Numbered from the stretch's first letter, positions 7,021 through 14,948 are shown. The stretch is 40,904 nucleotides of DNA from a virus (IMGVR_UViG_3300032046_000075:1-40904), one strand, 5' to 3'. The notes: generated by a model from the letters alone, not told the origin. Numbers and translations: made by a program.

Positions 7021-7547
7021 GGCGTGAACCCCCTGCGAACCAACTTAACCCACCACGTCACCCCCTTTCCTACAGCACTTTTACTTTTCCAGCTCTGTTT
7101 AAAAATAGGTTTAAACTCAGTAAATAGGGTTAGAATAGGATCTATTTGATATTCATCAGTGTCGCACCATTTTAAACAAATTCTAGGTGAAATAATTGCT
7201 AATGCTTGTTGCGCTTTTAATAATTCAACTCGAAGAGAGTATTTAGTACTAAATATAGACCACCAAGACCCAGCTTTCTCTTTAGGGTCACAGTGAACAT
7301 CTCGATAAAAGGGACCATGTTGACCGGAATAAAATGGTGGATCAAATATAGCGCAGTGAAAGTAGTCTGCGGGGAAGTGCTTTGGCAGGTCTCGCCACTC
7401 GCAGAGCAGATCAGGCGCAATCCTCAAGTTGGGCTCCTTATCCGTGAAAATCACGTCGTCCCTCATCTTATCCTTACCCCAGATGTGGCGATTCCCCGCC
7501 GTACAATCCAAAATATGTGCATGGGCTTCTTTTGCATAACTTCCCAC
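7017..7547 (-). CDS. DNA adenine/cytosine-N4 methyltransferase, N-terminus probably frameshifted
   Basis: A 176-residue open frame with SAM-binding motif I DCTAGN near residues 14-19 and catalytic motif IV DPPF near 69-72. This order fits small phage-type N6-adenine or N4-cytosine DNA methylases. The frame opens only at a GTG (7547) with a Shine-Dalgarno-like GGAGG too close. In the next frame, a TTG at 7582, preceded by GAGGTGA at good spacing and overlapping the previous gene's end, encodes PVGFSAEAWEVMQKKPMHI. That would join motif I naturally if one base were added at the A4/T4 run at 7510-7513. The true gene is therefore probably 7017-7582 with an indel (sequencing error, mutation or programmed shift). 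Confidence 0.75.
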   Translation of the reverse strand: MGSYAKEAHAHILDCTAGNRHIWGKDKMRDDVIFTDKEPNLRIAPDLLCEWRDLPKHFPADYFHCAIFDPPFYSGQHGPFYRDVHCDPKEKAGSWWSIFSTKYSLRVELLKAQQALAIISPRICLKWCDTDEYQIDPILTLFTEFKPIFKQSWKSKSAVGKGVTWWVKLVRRGFTP

Positions 7548-7588
7548 GCCTCCGCGCTAAAACCCACGGGAACATCAACCAACGGCCT

Positions 7589-7732
7589 TCACCTCGGCTC
7601 CACCCAATACTCATCAACCTTTTCCCCCTTCTTCACCAGCGGCCTCCGCCACAGGTACAGCCCACCCGCCACCGCGCACTCCCGCCGCCTAGCCAGGCCC
7701 GTAGGCGCCGCATGAGGACCCAACTTAGCCAA
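7589..7732 (-). CDS. Small basic protein (47 aa)
   Basis: TTG start at 7732, 1 nt after the Cas4-like stop, with AGGGGAGG as ribosome site. Residues are basic and Gly/Trp containing (ARRRECAVAGG, LYLWRRPLV), ending VEPR. It fills the gap between the nuclease and methyltransferase, and its stop lies inside the ribosome site of the proposed longer methyltransferase. No family recognised. Confidence 0.55.
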   Translation of the reverse strand: MAKLGPHAAPTGLARRRECAVAGGLYLWRRPLVKKGEKVDEYWVEPR

Positions 7733-7733
7733 A

Positions 7734-8405
7734 TTATCGAACCTCCCCTTTAGATTTACAAAACTCACATTCAGGGTGCAAACAATATCCTCGGCATAGG
7801 AAGCACTGCGTCGGATCAGGGACCACGCCGCCGGACACCGCCGCGTGTAGTTCGTCAGCCCGCTTAATCAACTCTAAAAACGCCACCGGATCACGCTGAA
7901 CCCTAAAACGCTTCTCTACCGGACCCCCAGCCCCGCCATTAAGAAGCGCCTCCTTACTAACATAGAATAATTCCCCCTGATCAATCCCCAGCACATTCAA
8001 GTAAAAATTCAGTTGACACAAATGATCAATTTTCGGGCCGTCGAGGTAATAGAAGTTCTTAATCGACTTCACCTCAAAGACAACCTGCCTCCCCGCCGCG
8101 TCACTCGCTAGCAAATCTACGCGACCATGAATCGAGCCCCCCGGAATAGGCCACCGCGCCTGAACCTGAGTGCCGACAATAGAATACCCCCCACACTGAC
8201 CCAGAGCCTTAACAACCAGATCCTCAACCATACGCCCCACCTCAAAGACGCGAAGCGTAGAAGCATCAAATTTCTTAGGCGACACAATATCGTAAAAGGC
8301 TTGACGAAGACAGGACTTGGATAAGTCAGTCGCGTAGTACACGCCTTTCTCCCTCTTTTTACCCGGTTGCAAAGCCAGATACTGATCTACGATGCTTTCA
8401 CTCAT
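7734..8405 (-). CDS. Cas4/RecB-like iron-sulfur nuclease
   Basis: A 223-residue PD-(D/E)XK nuclease. Active-site residues are Asp97 (GRVDLL) and Glu111-x-Lys113 (FEVKS). QLNFY (131-135) is the QhxxY motif of RecB/Cas4 nucleases. Cys32 pairs with a C-terminal cluster (C201, C204, C208, C213, C216) to form a likely 4Fe-4S site. The length matches stand-alone Cas4. No cas1, cas2 or CRISPR array is present, so a replication or recombination role (end resection with the PrimPol-helicase) is more likely than spacer acquisition; such solo Cas4 genes are frequent in archaeal viruses. Start ATG overlaps the PrimPol stop by 4 nt. Confidence 0.85.
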   Translation of the reverse strand: MSESIVDQYLALQPGKKREKGVYYATDLSKSCLRQAFYDIVSPKKFDASTLRVFEVGRMVEDLVVKALGQCGGYSIVGTQVQARWPIPGGSIHGRVDLLASDAAGRQVVFEVKSIKNFYYLDGPKIDHLCQLNFYLNVLGIDQGELFYVSKEALLNGGAGGPVEKRFRVQRDPVAFLELIKRADELHAAVSGGVVPDPTQCFLCRGYCLHPECEFCKSKGEVR

Positions 8406-10963
8406 TTCATTTTTCCATCCTGTTTGATCATCTCATCCAGATGCTTCTTACAGAGACGTCTCCCCTGATAACTAAACGGACCTAATTCGGGGCATATTTC
8501 GCAGTTTGGGGGCTCATTTTTCACAGGTGGGGCACCTGGAGCATCTGGGGCAGGTGTTTCTACTCCCTTCTCCAAATCACCCTTTTTATTATATTCACTG
8601 TTTTCATGTTCGCGAGTAACCGGAGGTGTCCCAACTGCCCCATGTGCCCCATCATCGTTTTTTGTGTGGCCTCCTTCATCATCTCCGAAGTCACCCAACT
8701 CTCCCCCTGTGTGTTCTCTAAGCCTTAACCCCAGCCCAACGCGCTCATTCTTTCCCCGTATCCGCTTCTTATGGTCAACGTTAACTCCGGGGGCTTTTCT
8801 AAGGTGTTCCCAGAACACGCGGTCGCCCTCCGGCGCCTCGTTCAGCGACTTCGCGTAGTCTTTATAATTATCATATAGTGTGGTCCTCAACACATAGTAT
8901 TCTGGGCCGTATTCACATTCTTCGACTAGGAACGCGGCGATTGGATCTGATCTTCTCTTGAATTGGATCATAGCCTCTTTCTGCGTTTTTGATTGTGTGA
9001 ATCTCCCGTTTGCTTTGAGGCGTAGCCAGCCCTCGATAAGCCAGTTCAGTATGCCGGATCGTTCGTCTGGGTCGTTAAGCCATTTGTCTTCTATGTCTTT
9101 TACCTGTTTGCCGCTCTCCTCTGTGAATTGCATCTCGAAGATGATGATTAGTACGCGGTCCCACCATCCTAGTGAGGTGTCGTTTACCTTCGGCATCTTG
9201 TTGCCCTGTACGAAGTGTTTGGCGAAGGGTGGAAATTTTATTGGGTTCTGTTTGCCCTTTACCTCACCATCTAGCCAATCCTCGCCGGATAGGGCTTTGA
9301 GTAATTCTGTTTGCAGGGGCCACCTGGTTGAGGGCTCGGAGCTGACGTTTACCAGTTTACCGTAGAGGTTTGTGGCTATGAATCGGTGTCCGCCGTTCAG
9401 ATAGTCAATTCGTATGTTTGAGATATTTTCTTGTCCTAATATTCCCTGGATTGTTCTTATGAAGGCGCCTTTGCCGTTGCGTCCGTCTCCTACTAGGAAA
9501 CATATTTTGTGGAAGGACATTCGGGGGTATAGGCAGTATCCGGCGTATTCCTGTAACGCTAAACGGTCCTTCTCATCTGGTAGAATGTCCTCTAGGAATT
9601 TCAGCCACTTGGGAGCGCTCTTTGTCTTATCGTATTTTGTTTGGATTTTGAATGTGAATATCTTATCGGTTCTGAAGTCGGTTGTATCCCCCGTTTCGAG
9701 GTTTAGTAACCCGTTCTCGACGGGTATCTCTCCCTCGAATTTATTAAACTCTATACGTGGTGTGTATGATCGGCGTTTGAGGTGTCCCACTACTTCGGCG
9801 CATAATCCGCTGTTTGTGGCGGTGCCGAAGGCTGATTCAACGGCCCCTTTAACATAGGTGTCTCCGGAGACGTATGTGCCTTCTTTGTATCGGTATAATG
9901 CCTCAACGTCCTCCGCTGTTTTGAAGCTGTCTTTTATGAATAGGTTTAACATCTTTTCGATGAGTGTCGGCTCCTTCTTCGCGTCTCTGGCCTCCTCGGT
10001 CTTCTTATTGAAGTCCTCTAGCAGTTGATCCATCGTCTTCTGGTTCTGGCTTACTGTGGTGGTTACAAATTCGCGGGCGCTGGTGATTGTCCGGTCGAGG
10101 TACTTCTTATTTTTGTTGAACTTTTCACGGAACCTGAACCGTATTAATATGTCTTTTATGTCGGGTTCACTGAACTCATAGTAGACGAGGGAGCTGGCTG
10201 CGGCGGCGTCTGCGTCACTGGCGCTCTTGTAGCCGTTGTTTCCCGGCCTCAGCAACTGGTCTAGGTTGGGGTACTTCTCCCGCGCCTCCTCGATGGTTTG
10301 CCCCAGCTTATTCTTTAATCCCCTGGATGCCCCATCCACCTTCGGCGGGGGTGTCTCTGGTGTCGTCTTCGGTGGGTTCTGTATAGCCTCGAATCTGCTA
10401 AGGTTGTCTTGGCACTCAATAACCTCGGTGGGGGTGTCGGGAAGATGGTCGCCTGTGAATGTGAAGAATCGGTTAGTAGAATACGCCTCTATCCCCGTTT
10501 CAGTGTTTTTGAATCCATCAACATTCAACACTCCTTCAACGATTATGTGTATGCCATTTCCGCTGGGTGAATACTCAGCGTAGCTTGGTAGTGCCTTTAC
10601 TGTTTCAAGTGCTAGTTTTGAGGGCACTCCGTCGGCTAAACAGTGGTCAACATCCACGCCTGAGATGCCCGCACCCTTGAAGAATACAAACCCTAACCCG
10701 ATGTTATTGTTTAGGGCTGACTTATATGCCTCCTCGAAGGTGGTGACGTTGTTAGGGTCCGTCACTGATACAGGGATCTGTGGTTTGCCATTGATCCATG
10801 GAGCTGAGGGAACCTTAGTAATTTTACCCTTATCACTCTCTCCATACCGCCAATTAATCCATTGTCTCCGATTCAGCATCTTCTTTGGTATTTTATCTGG
10901 ATCTATTTTTTGTAGGTCGATTGGTGGAAATCCCTCGGGATTTGATGTATCCATCAGGATCAC
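8402..10963 (-). CDS. PrimPol-SF3 helicase replication protein
   Basis: An 853-residue multidomain protein. Residues about 25-180 are an archaeo-eukaryotic primase/polymerase domain with GVDVDHC (D104, D106) and SPSGNGIHI (H139). Residues about 330-660 form a D5-type SF3 helicase: Walker A GDGRNGKG (492-499), then SSEPS, NKMPKVND and a WWDR sensor segment. A winged-helix-like region follows, then a Gly/acidic linker and a C-terminal zinc finger (CEIC ... CKKH). This is the usual initiator/primase/helicase of archaeal plasmids and viruses and the main replication enzyme here. GTG at 10963 directly follows the upstream stop; an ATG at 10954 with GGTGAT upstream is an alternative start. Confidence 0.93.
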   Translation of the reverse strand: MILMDTSNPEGFPPIDLQKIDPDKIPKKMLNRRQWINWRYGESDKGKITKVPSAPWINGKPQIPVSVTDPNNVTTFEEAYKSALNNNIGLGFVFFKGAGISGVDVDHCLADGVPSKLALETVKALPSYAEYSPSGNGIHIIVEGVLNVDGFKNTETGIEAYSTNRFFTFTGDHLPDTPTEVIECQDNLSRFEAIQNPPKTTPETPPPKVDGASRGLKNKLGQTIEEAREKYPNLDQLLRPGNNGYKSASDADAAAASSLVYYEFSEPDIKDILIRFRFREKFNKNKKYLDRTITSAREFVTTTVSQNQKTMDQLLEDFNKKTEEARDAKKEPTLIEKMLNLFIKDSFKTAEDVEALYRYKEGTYVSGDTYVKGAVESAFGTATNSGLCAEVVGHLKRRSYTPRIEFNKFEGEIPVENGLLNLETGDTTDFRTDKIFTFKIQTKYDKTKSAPKWLKFLEDILPDEKDRLALQEYAGYCLYPRMSFHKICFLVGDGRNGKGAFIRTIQGILGQENISNIRIDYLNGGHRFIATNLYGKLVNVSSEPSTRWPLQTELLKALSGEDWLDGEVKGKQNPIKFPPFAKHFVQGNKMPKVNDTSLGWWDRVLIIIFEMQFTEESGKQVKDIEDKWLNDPDERSGILNWLIEGWLRLKANGRFTQSKTQKEAMIQFKRRSDPIAAFLVEECEYGPEYYVLRTTLYDNYKDYAKSLNEAPEGDRVFWEHLRKAPGVNVDHKKRIRGKNERVGLGLRLREHTGGELGDFGDDEGGHTKNDDGAHGAVGTPPVTREHENSEYNKKGDLEKGVETPAPDAPGAPPVKNEPPNCEICPELGPFSYQGRRLCKKHLDEMIKQDGKMK

Positions 10964-11887
10964 CTATTGTCGGTAGAACCGCGCTGCTTTGCGCCCAGTC
11001 CACATCTGGGAGAACATGCGTCGACGTAGTTCGGGGTCGTCTTTGGTTTTCTCTAGGAAGTCGATGTATGTTTGATGATCCATTGTACCCTTTATGATGT
11101 TACATTCATGGCAGACTATGGCCAGATTTTCTGGATTACTTTGTCCGCCTTTACATAGGGGTTTGATGTGATCGAAGGTGAAGCCTTTATTATGTAGGTT
11201 TGAACGATCAATTACCTTTAAGGAGTCGTCGCAGTAATCACATGTAAAATCCGTTTCGTATTTCTGCTTGAGTTTTTCCCATATTTTTTGTGCGTGTGGT
11301 GCTACTGGTGGGTAACCTCTATCTTTTTCCCTGAGTTCGATTGATGCGATTTTGGCGTTGAATTGCATTACTAAGTCAGGTTGTGCTTCAAATTGTTGAA
11401 GCCATTTTTTAATGGTTTCTGGAACCTGTTCGGGCCTACATTTTATCATCGTTATCATATTTTTGTTAAAGTTTATATTTTCATATATATAATCTACTAA
11501 AAACCAGTAATTTGTTTCTCCGATGAAACTTATTCCTTCAAGTTTGTGCGGTTCAAGTGTATCATAACTTTCATCTGTGAATAGAATTAACGCGAGTTTT
11601 CGTTTAGTTAATGCGTGAAGTGTTTCTATTAAGGTTCCTGGTTGGTGTATCTCAGAAAAGATGCTTATAATTCCATTACAAGTATCTAATAATTCGATAT
11701 CTGCTTTTACTATGCCTGTTGGTGAATCTCCTTCATGACTAAAGCCCACTTCATCAGGATAATGCAGGTCAATATTTGGAGTTTCTATTGATTGTCTGAG
11801 GGATTCACTTAAAACACTGGTCCATCTTTGCCATTTCCAACCATCACCCATTTTTCCGGCTACGTAGATTCGGGGATTATTCAGCAT
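10964..11887 (-). CDS. Deoxyribosyltransferase-like domain fused to HNH endonuclease
   Basis: A 307-residue two-domain protein. Residues 6-150 resemble the nucleoside 2-deoxyribosyltransferase/YtoQ-like fold: RIYVAGKM, KADIELLDTCNGIIS and the helix GTLIETLHAL with the putative catalytic Glu88. Residues 210-270 are an HNH domain with CDYC (216-219), DHIKPL (239-244) and CHECN (259-263) as zinc and catalytic residues. The linker is helical. The deoxyribosyltransferase-like half suggests binding of a nucleotide or modified base; the HNH half cuts DNA. The pairing is uncommon and could couple nucleotide sensing or base removal to cleavage. It is the first large gene after the RHH regulator. Domain calls are firm; joint function is speculative. 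Confidence 0.8.
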   Translation of the reverse strand: MLNNPRIYVAGKMGDGWKWQRWTSVLSESLRQSIETPNIDLHYPDEVGFSHEGDSPTGIVKADIELLDTCNGIISIFSEIHQPGTLIETLHALTKRKLALILFTDESYDTLEPHKLEGISFIGETNYWFLVDYIYENINFNKNMITMIKCRPEQVPETIKKWLQQFEAQPDLVMQFNAKIASIELREKDRGYPPVAPHAQKIWEKLKQKYETDFTCDYCDDSLKVIDRSNLHNKGFTFDHIKPLCKGGQSNPENLAIVCHECNIIKGTMDHQTYIDFLEKTKDDPELRRRMFSQMWTGRKAARFYRQ

Positions 11888-11906
11888 CCTTTGAAGCCCC
11901 CTAATT

Positions 11907-12044
11907 CTACTTTTCTAGGTCTTTCATCACGAGGAAGCGTAGGTAGTTACTCATATTCAGGCCGAGTTGTTTGGCTCGGGTTTCTGCTTTTTCTTTGACG
12001 CTCTGGGTTACGTTTGTGCCAATGAAAGTGGTTTCTTCATCCAT
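11907..12044 (-). CDS. Ribbon-helix-helix regulator (45 aa)
   Basis: ATG at 12044. The strand TTFIGTNVTQSVKEKAETRAKQ followed by LGLNMSNYLRFLVMKDLEK is a typical CopG/Arc-like fold (split here for reading; the beta strand is residues 4-12, helices about 13-27 and 31-43). Such proteins dimerise and bind operators via the strand. It heads the replication operon and faces the plus-strand operon across a divergent promoter, so it probably represses one or both. Confidence 0.8.
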   Translation of the reverse strand: MDEETTFIGTNVTQSVKEKAETRAKQLGLNMSNYLRFLVMKDLEK

Positions 12045-12074
12045 AGGTTATCAAACTGATTGATCACCAACCCC

Positions 12075-12113
12075 ATATTTAAAGGTTTTAGAGCATTCAT
12101 AAACCTTATATGT
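12075..12113. promoter_or_regulatory. Divergent TATA promoters between RHH gene and plus operon
   Basis: Minus strand: TTTAAATAT (12075-12083), about 31 nt before the RHH ATG, giving a short leader. Plus strand: TTATATGT (12106-12113), about 50 nt before the ATG at 12162, which has GGGGGTGAAGTGA as ribosome site. The two boxes are about 25 nt apart, so transcription in the two directions may interfere. Confidence 0.65.
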
Positions 12114-12161
12114 TTCTTTTGGGTTATTATTCTTCGCCCCTCTGGGGGTGAAGTGAAGAAA

Positions 12162-12749
12162 ATGAACAAGGAAAAAGCGGTTGAGTTGATACAGGCCGTG
12201 AAGAAGGGCCTGAGCAGGGTGCAGATTGAGGCCATGATCGGCGCCGAGGTACAGGCCGCGGCGGGGCTCCTCACGGAGGAGGCCGCGATCTACCTGGTGC
12301 TGAAGAACCTGGGAATCGGCGCGCCGACTCCGGCGGTGCCTCCTGAGGCACCGAGGGCTGAGACCTTCGCGGAGCGGAGGAGCCGCATGGAGGCCGAGCC
12401 CGACAAGTCGGGGACCTACCTGAAGGCGGATAAGGTCCAGGTGGGGGACCTCGTGCGGATCACCGCCGTGGCGCTTGAGGCCGCGAAGACCATTGATACG
12501 GCTCGTGGCCCCGTGGATATTCCGGCTCGCCCACAGGTGACGGGTGAGTTCAAGGCGAAGGGAACTAAGGACTGGGGGCAGGAGGTTAAGTTCTCGCTGA
12601 GCAAGAGCAACGAGAAGAACCTGTATAAGCTCTGGGGGAAGCCGCTTGACGAATGCGTCGGGTTGGTCCTCATGGTTGCCTCGATTCAGCATAAGAACAT
12701 CGGCGGCAACGATGCCACGTGGGTAGAGTGGACCGGACTTCCTTCTTAG
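12162..12749 (+). CDS. Hypothetical protein, possible OB-fold single-strand binding protein
   Basis: A 195-residue protein from the ATG at 12162 with a strong upstream ribosome site; the longer frame from 12060 would include the promoter. Residues 1-55 are helical (KEKAVELIQAVKKGLS) and may be a small HTH. An Ala/Pro linker follows. Residues about 80-195 alternate beta strands (VGDLVRITAV, EVKFSLSKS, VGLVLMVASI, TWVEWTGLP), suggesting an OB-like barrel. First gene of the plus operon, opposite the replication operon, so a single-strand DNA-binding role is plausible. No family confirmed. Confidence 0.6.
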   Translation: MNKEKAVELIQAVKKGLSRVQIEAMIGAEVQAAAGLLTEEAAIYLVLKNLGIGAPTPAVPPEAPRAETFAERRSRMEAEPDKSGTYLKADKVQVGDLVRITAVALEAAKTIDTARGPVDIPARPQVTGEFKAKGTKDWGQEVKFSLSKSNEKNLYKLWGKPLDECVGLVLMVASIQHKNIGGNDATWVEWTGLPS

Positions 12750-12778
12750 TCTTCCACTTTTTTTAGGATTTGATTGCT

Positions 12779-13027
12779 ATGAGTGAAAGAGTTAAGGAAA
12801 AGAGAAAAGTAGTCTATTTCTATAACGAGTTGGAGCAGCTTGTTGGGGAGGAGGAGACCCGCTTTGAGCCACTTGAAGGGGCTGCGCCCGAGTTCAGCGG
12901 CGTCGTGGGTACCCTGTCGCTTGGTCACGGCGTGGCTCCGCCTGAGCCCGCGGGGGAGTGGAGTATACTGAAAATCTATGAGAAGTCGGTGATTTGGATT
13001 CGCCACGGGCCGGGGGGGGCTTCTTGA
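12779..13027 (+). CDS. Hypothetical protein (82 aa)
   Basis: ATG at 12779 (a TTG at 12770 is possible), preceded by AGGA. Begins with a basic helix, then KVVYFYNELEQLVGEEE, with a Pro/Gly-rich middle and a C-terminal strand (WSILKIYEKSVIWI). The stop overlaps the next ATG (TGATG). No family recognised. Confidence 0.6.
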   Translation: MSERVKEKRKVVYFYNELEQLVGEEETRFEPLEGAAPEFSGVVGTLSLGHGVAPPEPAGEWSILKIYEKSVIWIRHGPGGAS

Positions 13028-13164
13028 TGGTTCTCTGTGTTCTCTGTAAATCCTGTGGAGACTATGATAAAGCCCTTGAGGTGTGCAATAAATTGCACAG
13101 CCGAGAAATGTTGAAGCATCCGGGTTACTGTGAGTTCAAGGTACCTGAGGAGGCTTCCCCGTGA
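13027..13164 (+). CDS. Small Cys-rich protein (45 aa)
   Basis: ATG shares a base with the upstream stop and the TGA overlaps the next GTG. Cys at residues 4, 7 and 10 (CVLCKSC), 20 and 35 suggest zinc binding. The end EEASP is shared with the following gene. Coupling on both sides supports it as real. Function unknown. Confidence 0.65.
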   Translation: MVLCVLCKSCGDYDKALEVCNKLHSREMLKHPGYCEFKVPEEASP

Positions 13165-13853
13165 GGGCTTCCCAGTGTTATCGGTGGGTGTATAGGAACC
13201 CCGATGGATCCTACCACAGCGAGAATGGGGGCGTGACGTGGCGCCTCGGCGAGTGGGTGAAGCACGCCGGCCCCCTACGCCTCTGCAAGAGTGGTCTGCA
13301 TGGCTGCCGAGACGCCCGTGATGCCCTTGATTACTCGGGCTACGGGGACGTGTTCATGGTAGCTGAGTACCGGGGGAAGGCGTCGAGAAGGAGGCCCGGT
13401 GGGGATACGAAGTTCTGCACCGGGGAGATGCGCCTCCTCTGGGAGGTCCCCGAGGGGGTGATCAGGCGCGCCGCGCTGGGCTTCGCGGAGCACGTCTACC
13501 CTCTCTGGGAGAAGGAGTACCCCGATGACTCGAGGGTCCGCGTGAGCCTTGACGCTACAAGGGCGTACCTTGACGATCCTACTCCTGAGAATGAGGTTAA
13601 GATGAACGAGGCTACTGAGGCTACTGGGGCTGCTGGGGCTGCTGGGGCTGCTGGGGCTGCTGGGGCTGCTTGGGCTGCTTGGGCTGCTTGGGCTGCTGGG
13701 GCTGCTGGGGCTGCTGAGGCTGCTAGGGCTGCTGGGGCTGCTGGGGCTGCTGAGGCTGCTAGGGCTGCTGGGGCTGCTGAGGCTGCTAGGGCTGCTGAGA
13801 CGAAGTGGCAACGTGACCACTTCAAGCAACTCATCAAGGAGGCTTCCCCGTGA
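13161..13853 (+). CDS. (xAA)n repeat phage-type protein, DUF7666-like N-terminus
   Basis: A 230-residue protein starting at a GTG inside GTGA. Residues 1-145 show the pattern of phage proteins with 'GGVTW ... LCKSGLHGCRDARDAL ... VAEYRG', which resembles DUF7666. Residues about 150-213 are an uninterrupted array of three-residue units GAA/WAA/EAA/RAA, encoded by a 9-bp GCTGCTGGG-type repeat. The C-terminal WQRDHFKQLIKEASP is charged. Similar Ala arrays follow this N-terminal domain in many phage proteins; their function is unknown. The array will form a long Ala-rich helix or collapse region. Repeat length changes keep the frame, so length variants should be tolerated. Confidence 0.75.
   Translation: MRASQCYRWVYRNPDGSYHSENGGVTWRLGEWVKHAGPLRLCKSGLHGCRDARDALDYSGYGDVFMVAEYRGKASRRRPGGDTKFCTGEMRLLWEVPEGVIRRAALGFAEHVYPLWEKEYPDDSRVRVSLDATRAYLDDPTPENEVKMNEATEATGAAGAAGAAGAAGAAWAAWAAWAAGAAGAAEAARAAGAAGAAEAARAAGAAEAARAAETKWQRDHFKQLIKEASP
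13608..13799 (+). repeat. 9-bp tandem repeat array (about 21 units)
   Basis: Units of GCTGCTGGG with one- or two-base variants (TGG, GAG, AGG in the third codon) run without interruption. All variation falls in the third codon of the unit, giving G, W, E or R. Blocks GAA-EAA-RAA recur as higher-order repeats, indicating growth by slippage and unequal exchange. Confidence 0.9.
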
Positions 13854-14134
13854 GCCGCGTCCGCTCCGCGGCTGAGGACCTGAAGGTCATCAACAAGACG
13901 CTGGAGAGGCTTGAGGCCAACGGCGTCGGTTTGGCGGATGCCGCCCAGGGGCTCCGCCGCGTCTCGAATGTCCTCGGCGTCGCGTTGCAGGAGCTTGAGG
14001 CGCATGAGGCGCGGCTGAAGGCGCTGGGTGATGATTTGGATGGTCATTTGTTTGCGCATGAGAAGTCTGAGTTCTCCGCCGCGGAGCTGAGGGAGTGGCT
14101 GGGGCTGCGGAGGGAGGAGAGGAAGAAGGAATGA
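13850..14134 (+). CDS. Helical coiled-coil protein (94 aa)
   Basis: GTG start overlapping the upstream TGA, with AAGGAGG as ribosome site. Nearly all residues favour helix with heptad hydrophobics (INKTLERLEANGVGLADAA, LQELEAHEARLKALGDDL). Likely a coiled-coil adaptor or oligomeric protein. Its stop overlaps the next ATG (ATGA). No family recognised. Confidence 0.65.
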   Translation: MSRVRSAAEDLKVINKTLERLEANGVGLADAAQGLRRVSNVLGVALQELEAHEARLKALGDDLDGHLFAHEKSEFSAAELREWLGLRREERKKE

Positions 14135-14718
14135 GTGAAAAACTAACCGGAATCAGTAGCAGTGGACAGGAGTTAATTAAGAGGCATAACTTTGACCCTG
14201 ATCTCATTGATTATATTCGTGAAAAAGAGCAACGAATAACCGAGTTTCTGAATCATGCAGAGGCTCTTGAGGCGGAGAAGCAGATGCTGTGGGCGAAGTT
14301 CAGGCTCGACGTCGGCATCCTTCTGGAGAACAACCGCGTGCTCACAGAGCAGCGCGGCGCCCTCAAGGAGCAGTTATCAGAAACTAATAAAATGTATAAT
14401 CAACAGATCGAATATTATAATCGTGACCAGAGCTTCATTGAACATCAAAACAATGAAATTAGAAAAATGGAGTCACGCATCGCTGAGGCGGAGAAACATT
14501 TAGAGAAATTGGCATCAATTACAGATAAAGTGATGAATACTGAGCCTTATGGAGCACTGTTGGAATGGGAGGGTGGAATGAAGTCTGCTCTGCGTGGCAT
14601 AGGAGAGGACTCTGCGATGCTTGACTTAAAAGAGGGTAGAGTTAAGACATTTAAGAACACCGAGGATTTATTCAAAGACTTAGATGGGGTGGAATCAGAG
14701 GAGGAGGGAAAAAGTTAG
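14131..14718 (+). CDS. Coiled-coil protein (195 aa)
   Basis: From the ATG at 14131 overlapping the upstream stop. Residues about 25-140 form a long coiled coil (EKEQRITEFLNHAEALEAEK, KEQLSETNKMYNQQIEYY, IRKMESRIAEAEKHLEKL). The tail is acidic (DGVESEEEGKS). GC content changes inside the gene: the middle 14260-14370 is GC-rich while the flanks are AT-rich, suggesting mosaic origin. No enzymatic motif. A scaffold or partner protein is likely. Confidence 0.65.
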   Translation: MSEKLTGISSSGQELIKRHNFDPDLIDYIREKEQRITEFLNHAEALEAEKQMLWAKFRLDVGILLENNRVLTEQRGALKEQLSETNKMYNQQIEYYNRDQSFIEHQNNEIRKMESRIAEAEKHLEKLASITDKVMNTEPYGALLEWEGGMKSALRGIGEDSAMLDLKEGRVKTFKNTEDLFKDLDGVESEEEGKS

Positions 14719-14946
14719 ATGCCTAAAATAGAGCCTAAGTTAGTGAAGCGTCCTTGTGGGGTTATGCTTATTACAAAGGTATGGAAGAGTGGTTCGAGTA
14801 TCAAATGCAGTAAAGAGGGTACTATGGTTTCTACGCCCGCCCCTAAAGATGAGGGATGGATGAAGGCTAGAATAGAGTTATTTTGTGAAGGCTGCAAATT
14901 CAACCCATCTTCTTGCGCTAAGGGAGGGGATGAGAAACGAAAATAA
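14719..14946 (+). CDS. Cys-containing hypothetical protein (75 aa)
   Basis: ATG directly after the upstream TAG, with GAGGAGGG 14 nt upstream. Cys residues (RPCGVM, IKCSKEG, FCEGCKF, SSCAKGG) could bind one zinc. The last part (AKGGDEKRK) is copied in the non-coding-looking region at 15421-15441. Function unknown. Confidence 0.6.
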   Translation: MPKIEPKLVKRPCGVMLITKVWKSGSSIKCSKEGTMVSTPAPKDEGWMKARIELFCEGCKFNPSSCAKGGDEKRK

Positions 14947-14948
14947 GA

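Noticed and set aside
7734-8405. CRISPR adaptation module
   Set aside because: Cas4-like protein stands alone; no cas1, cas2 or repeat array is present in the window.
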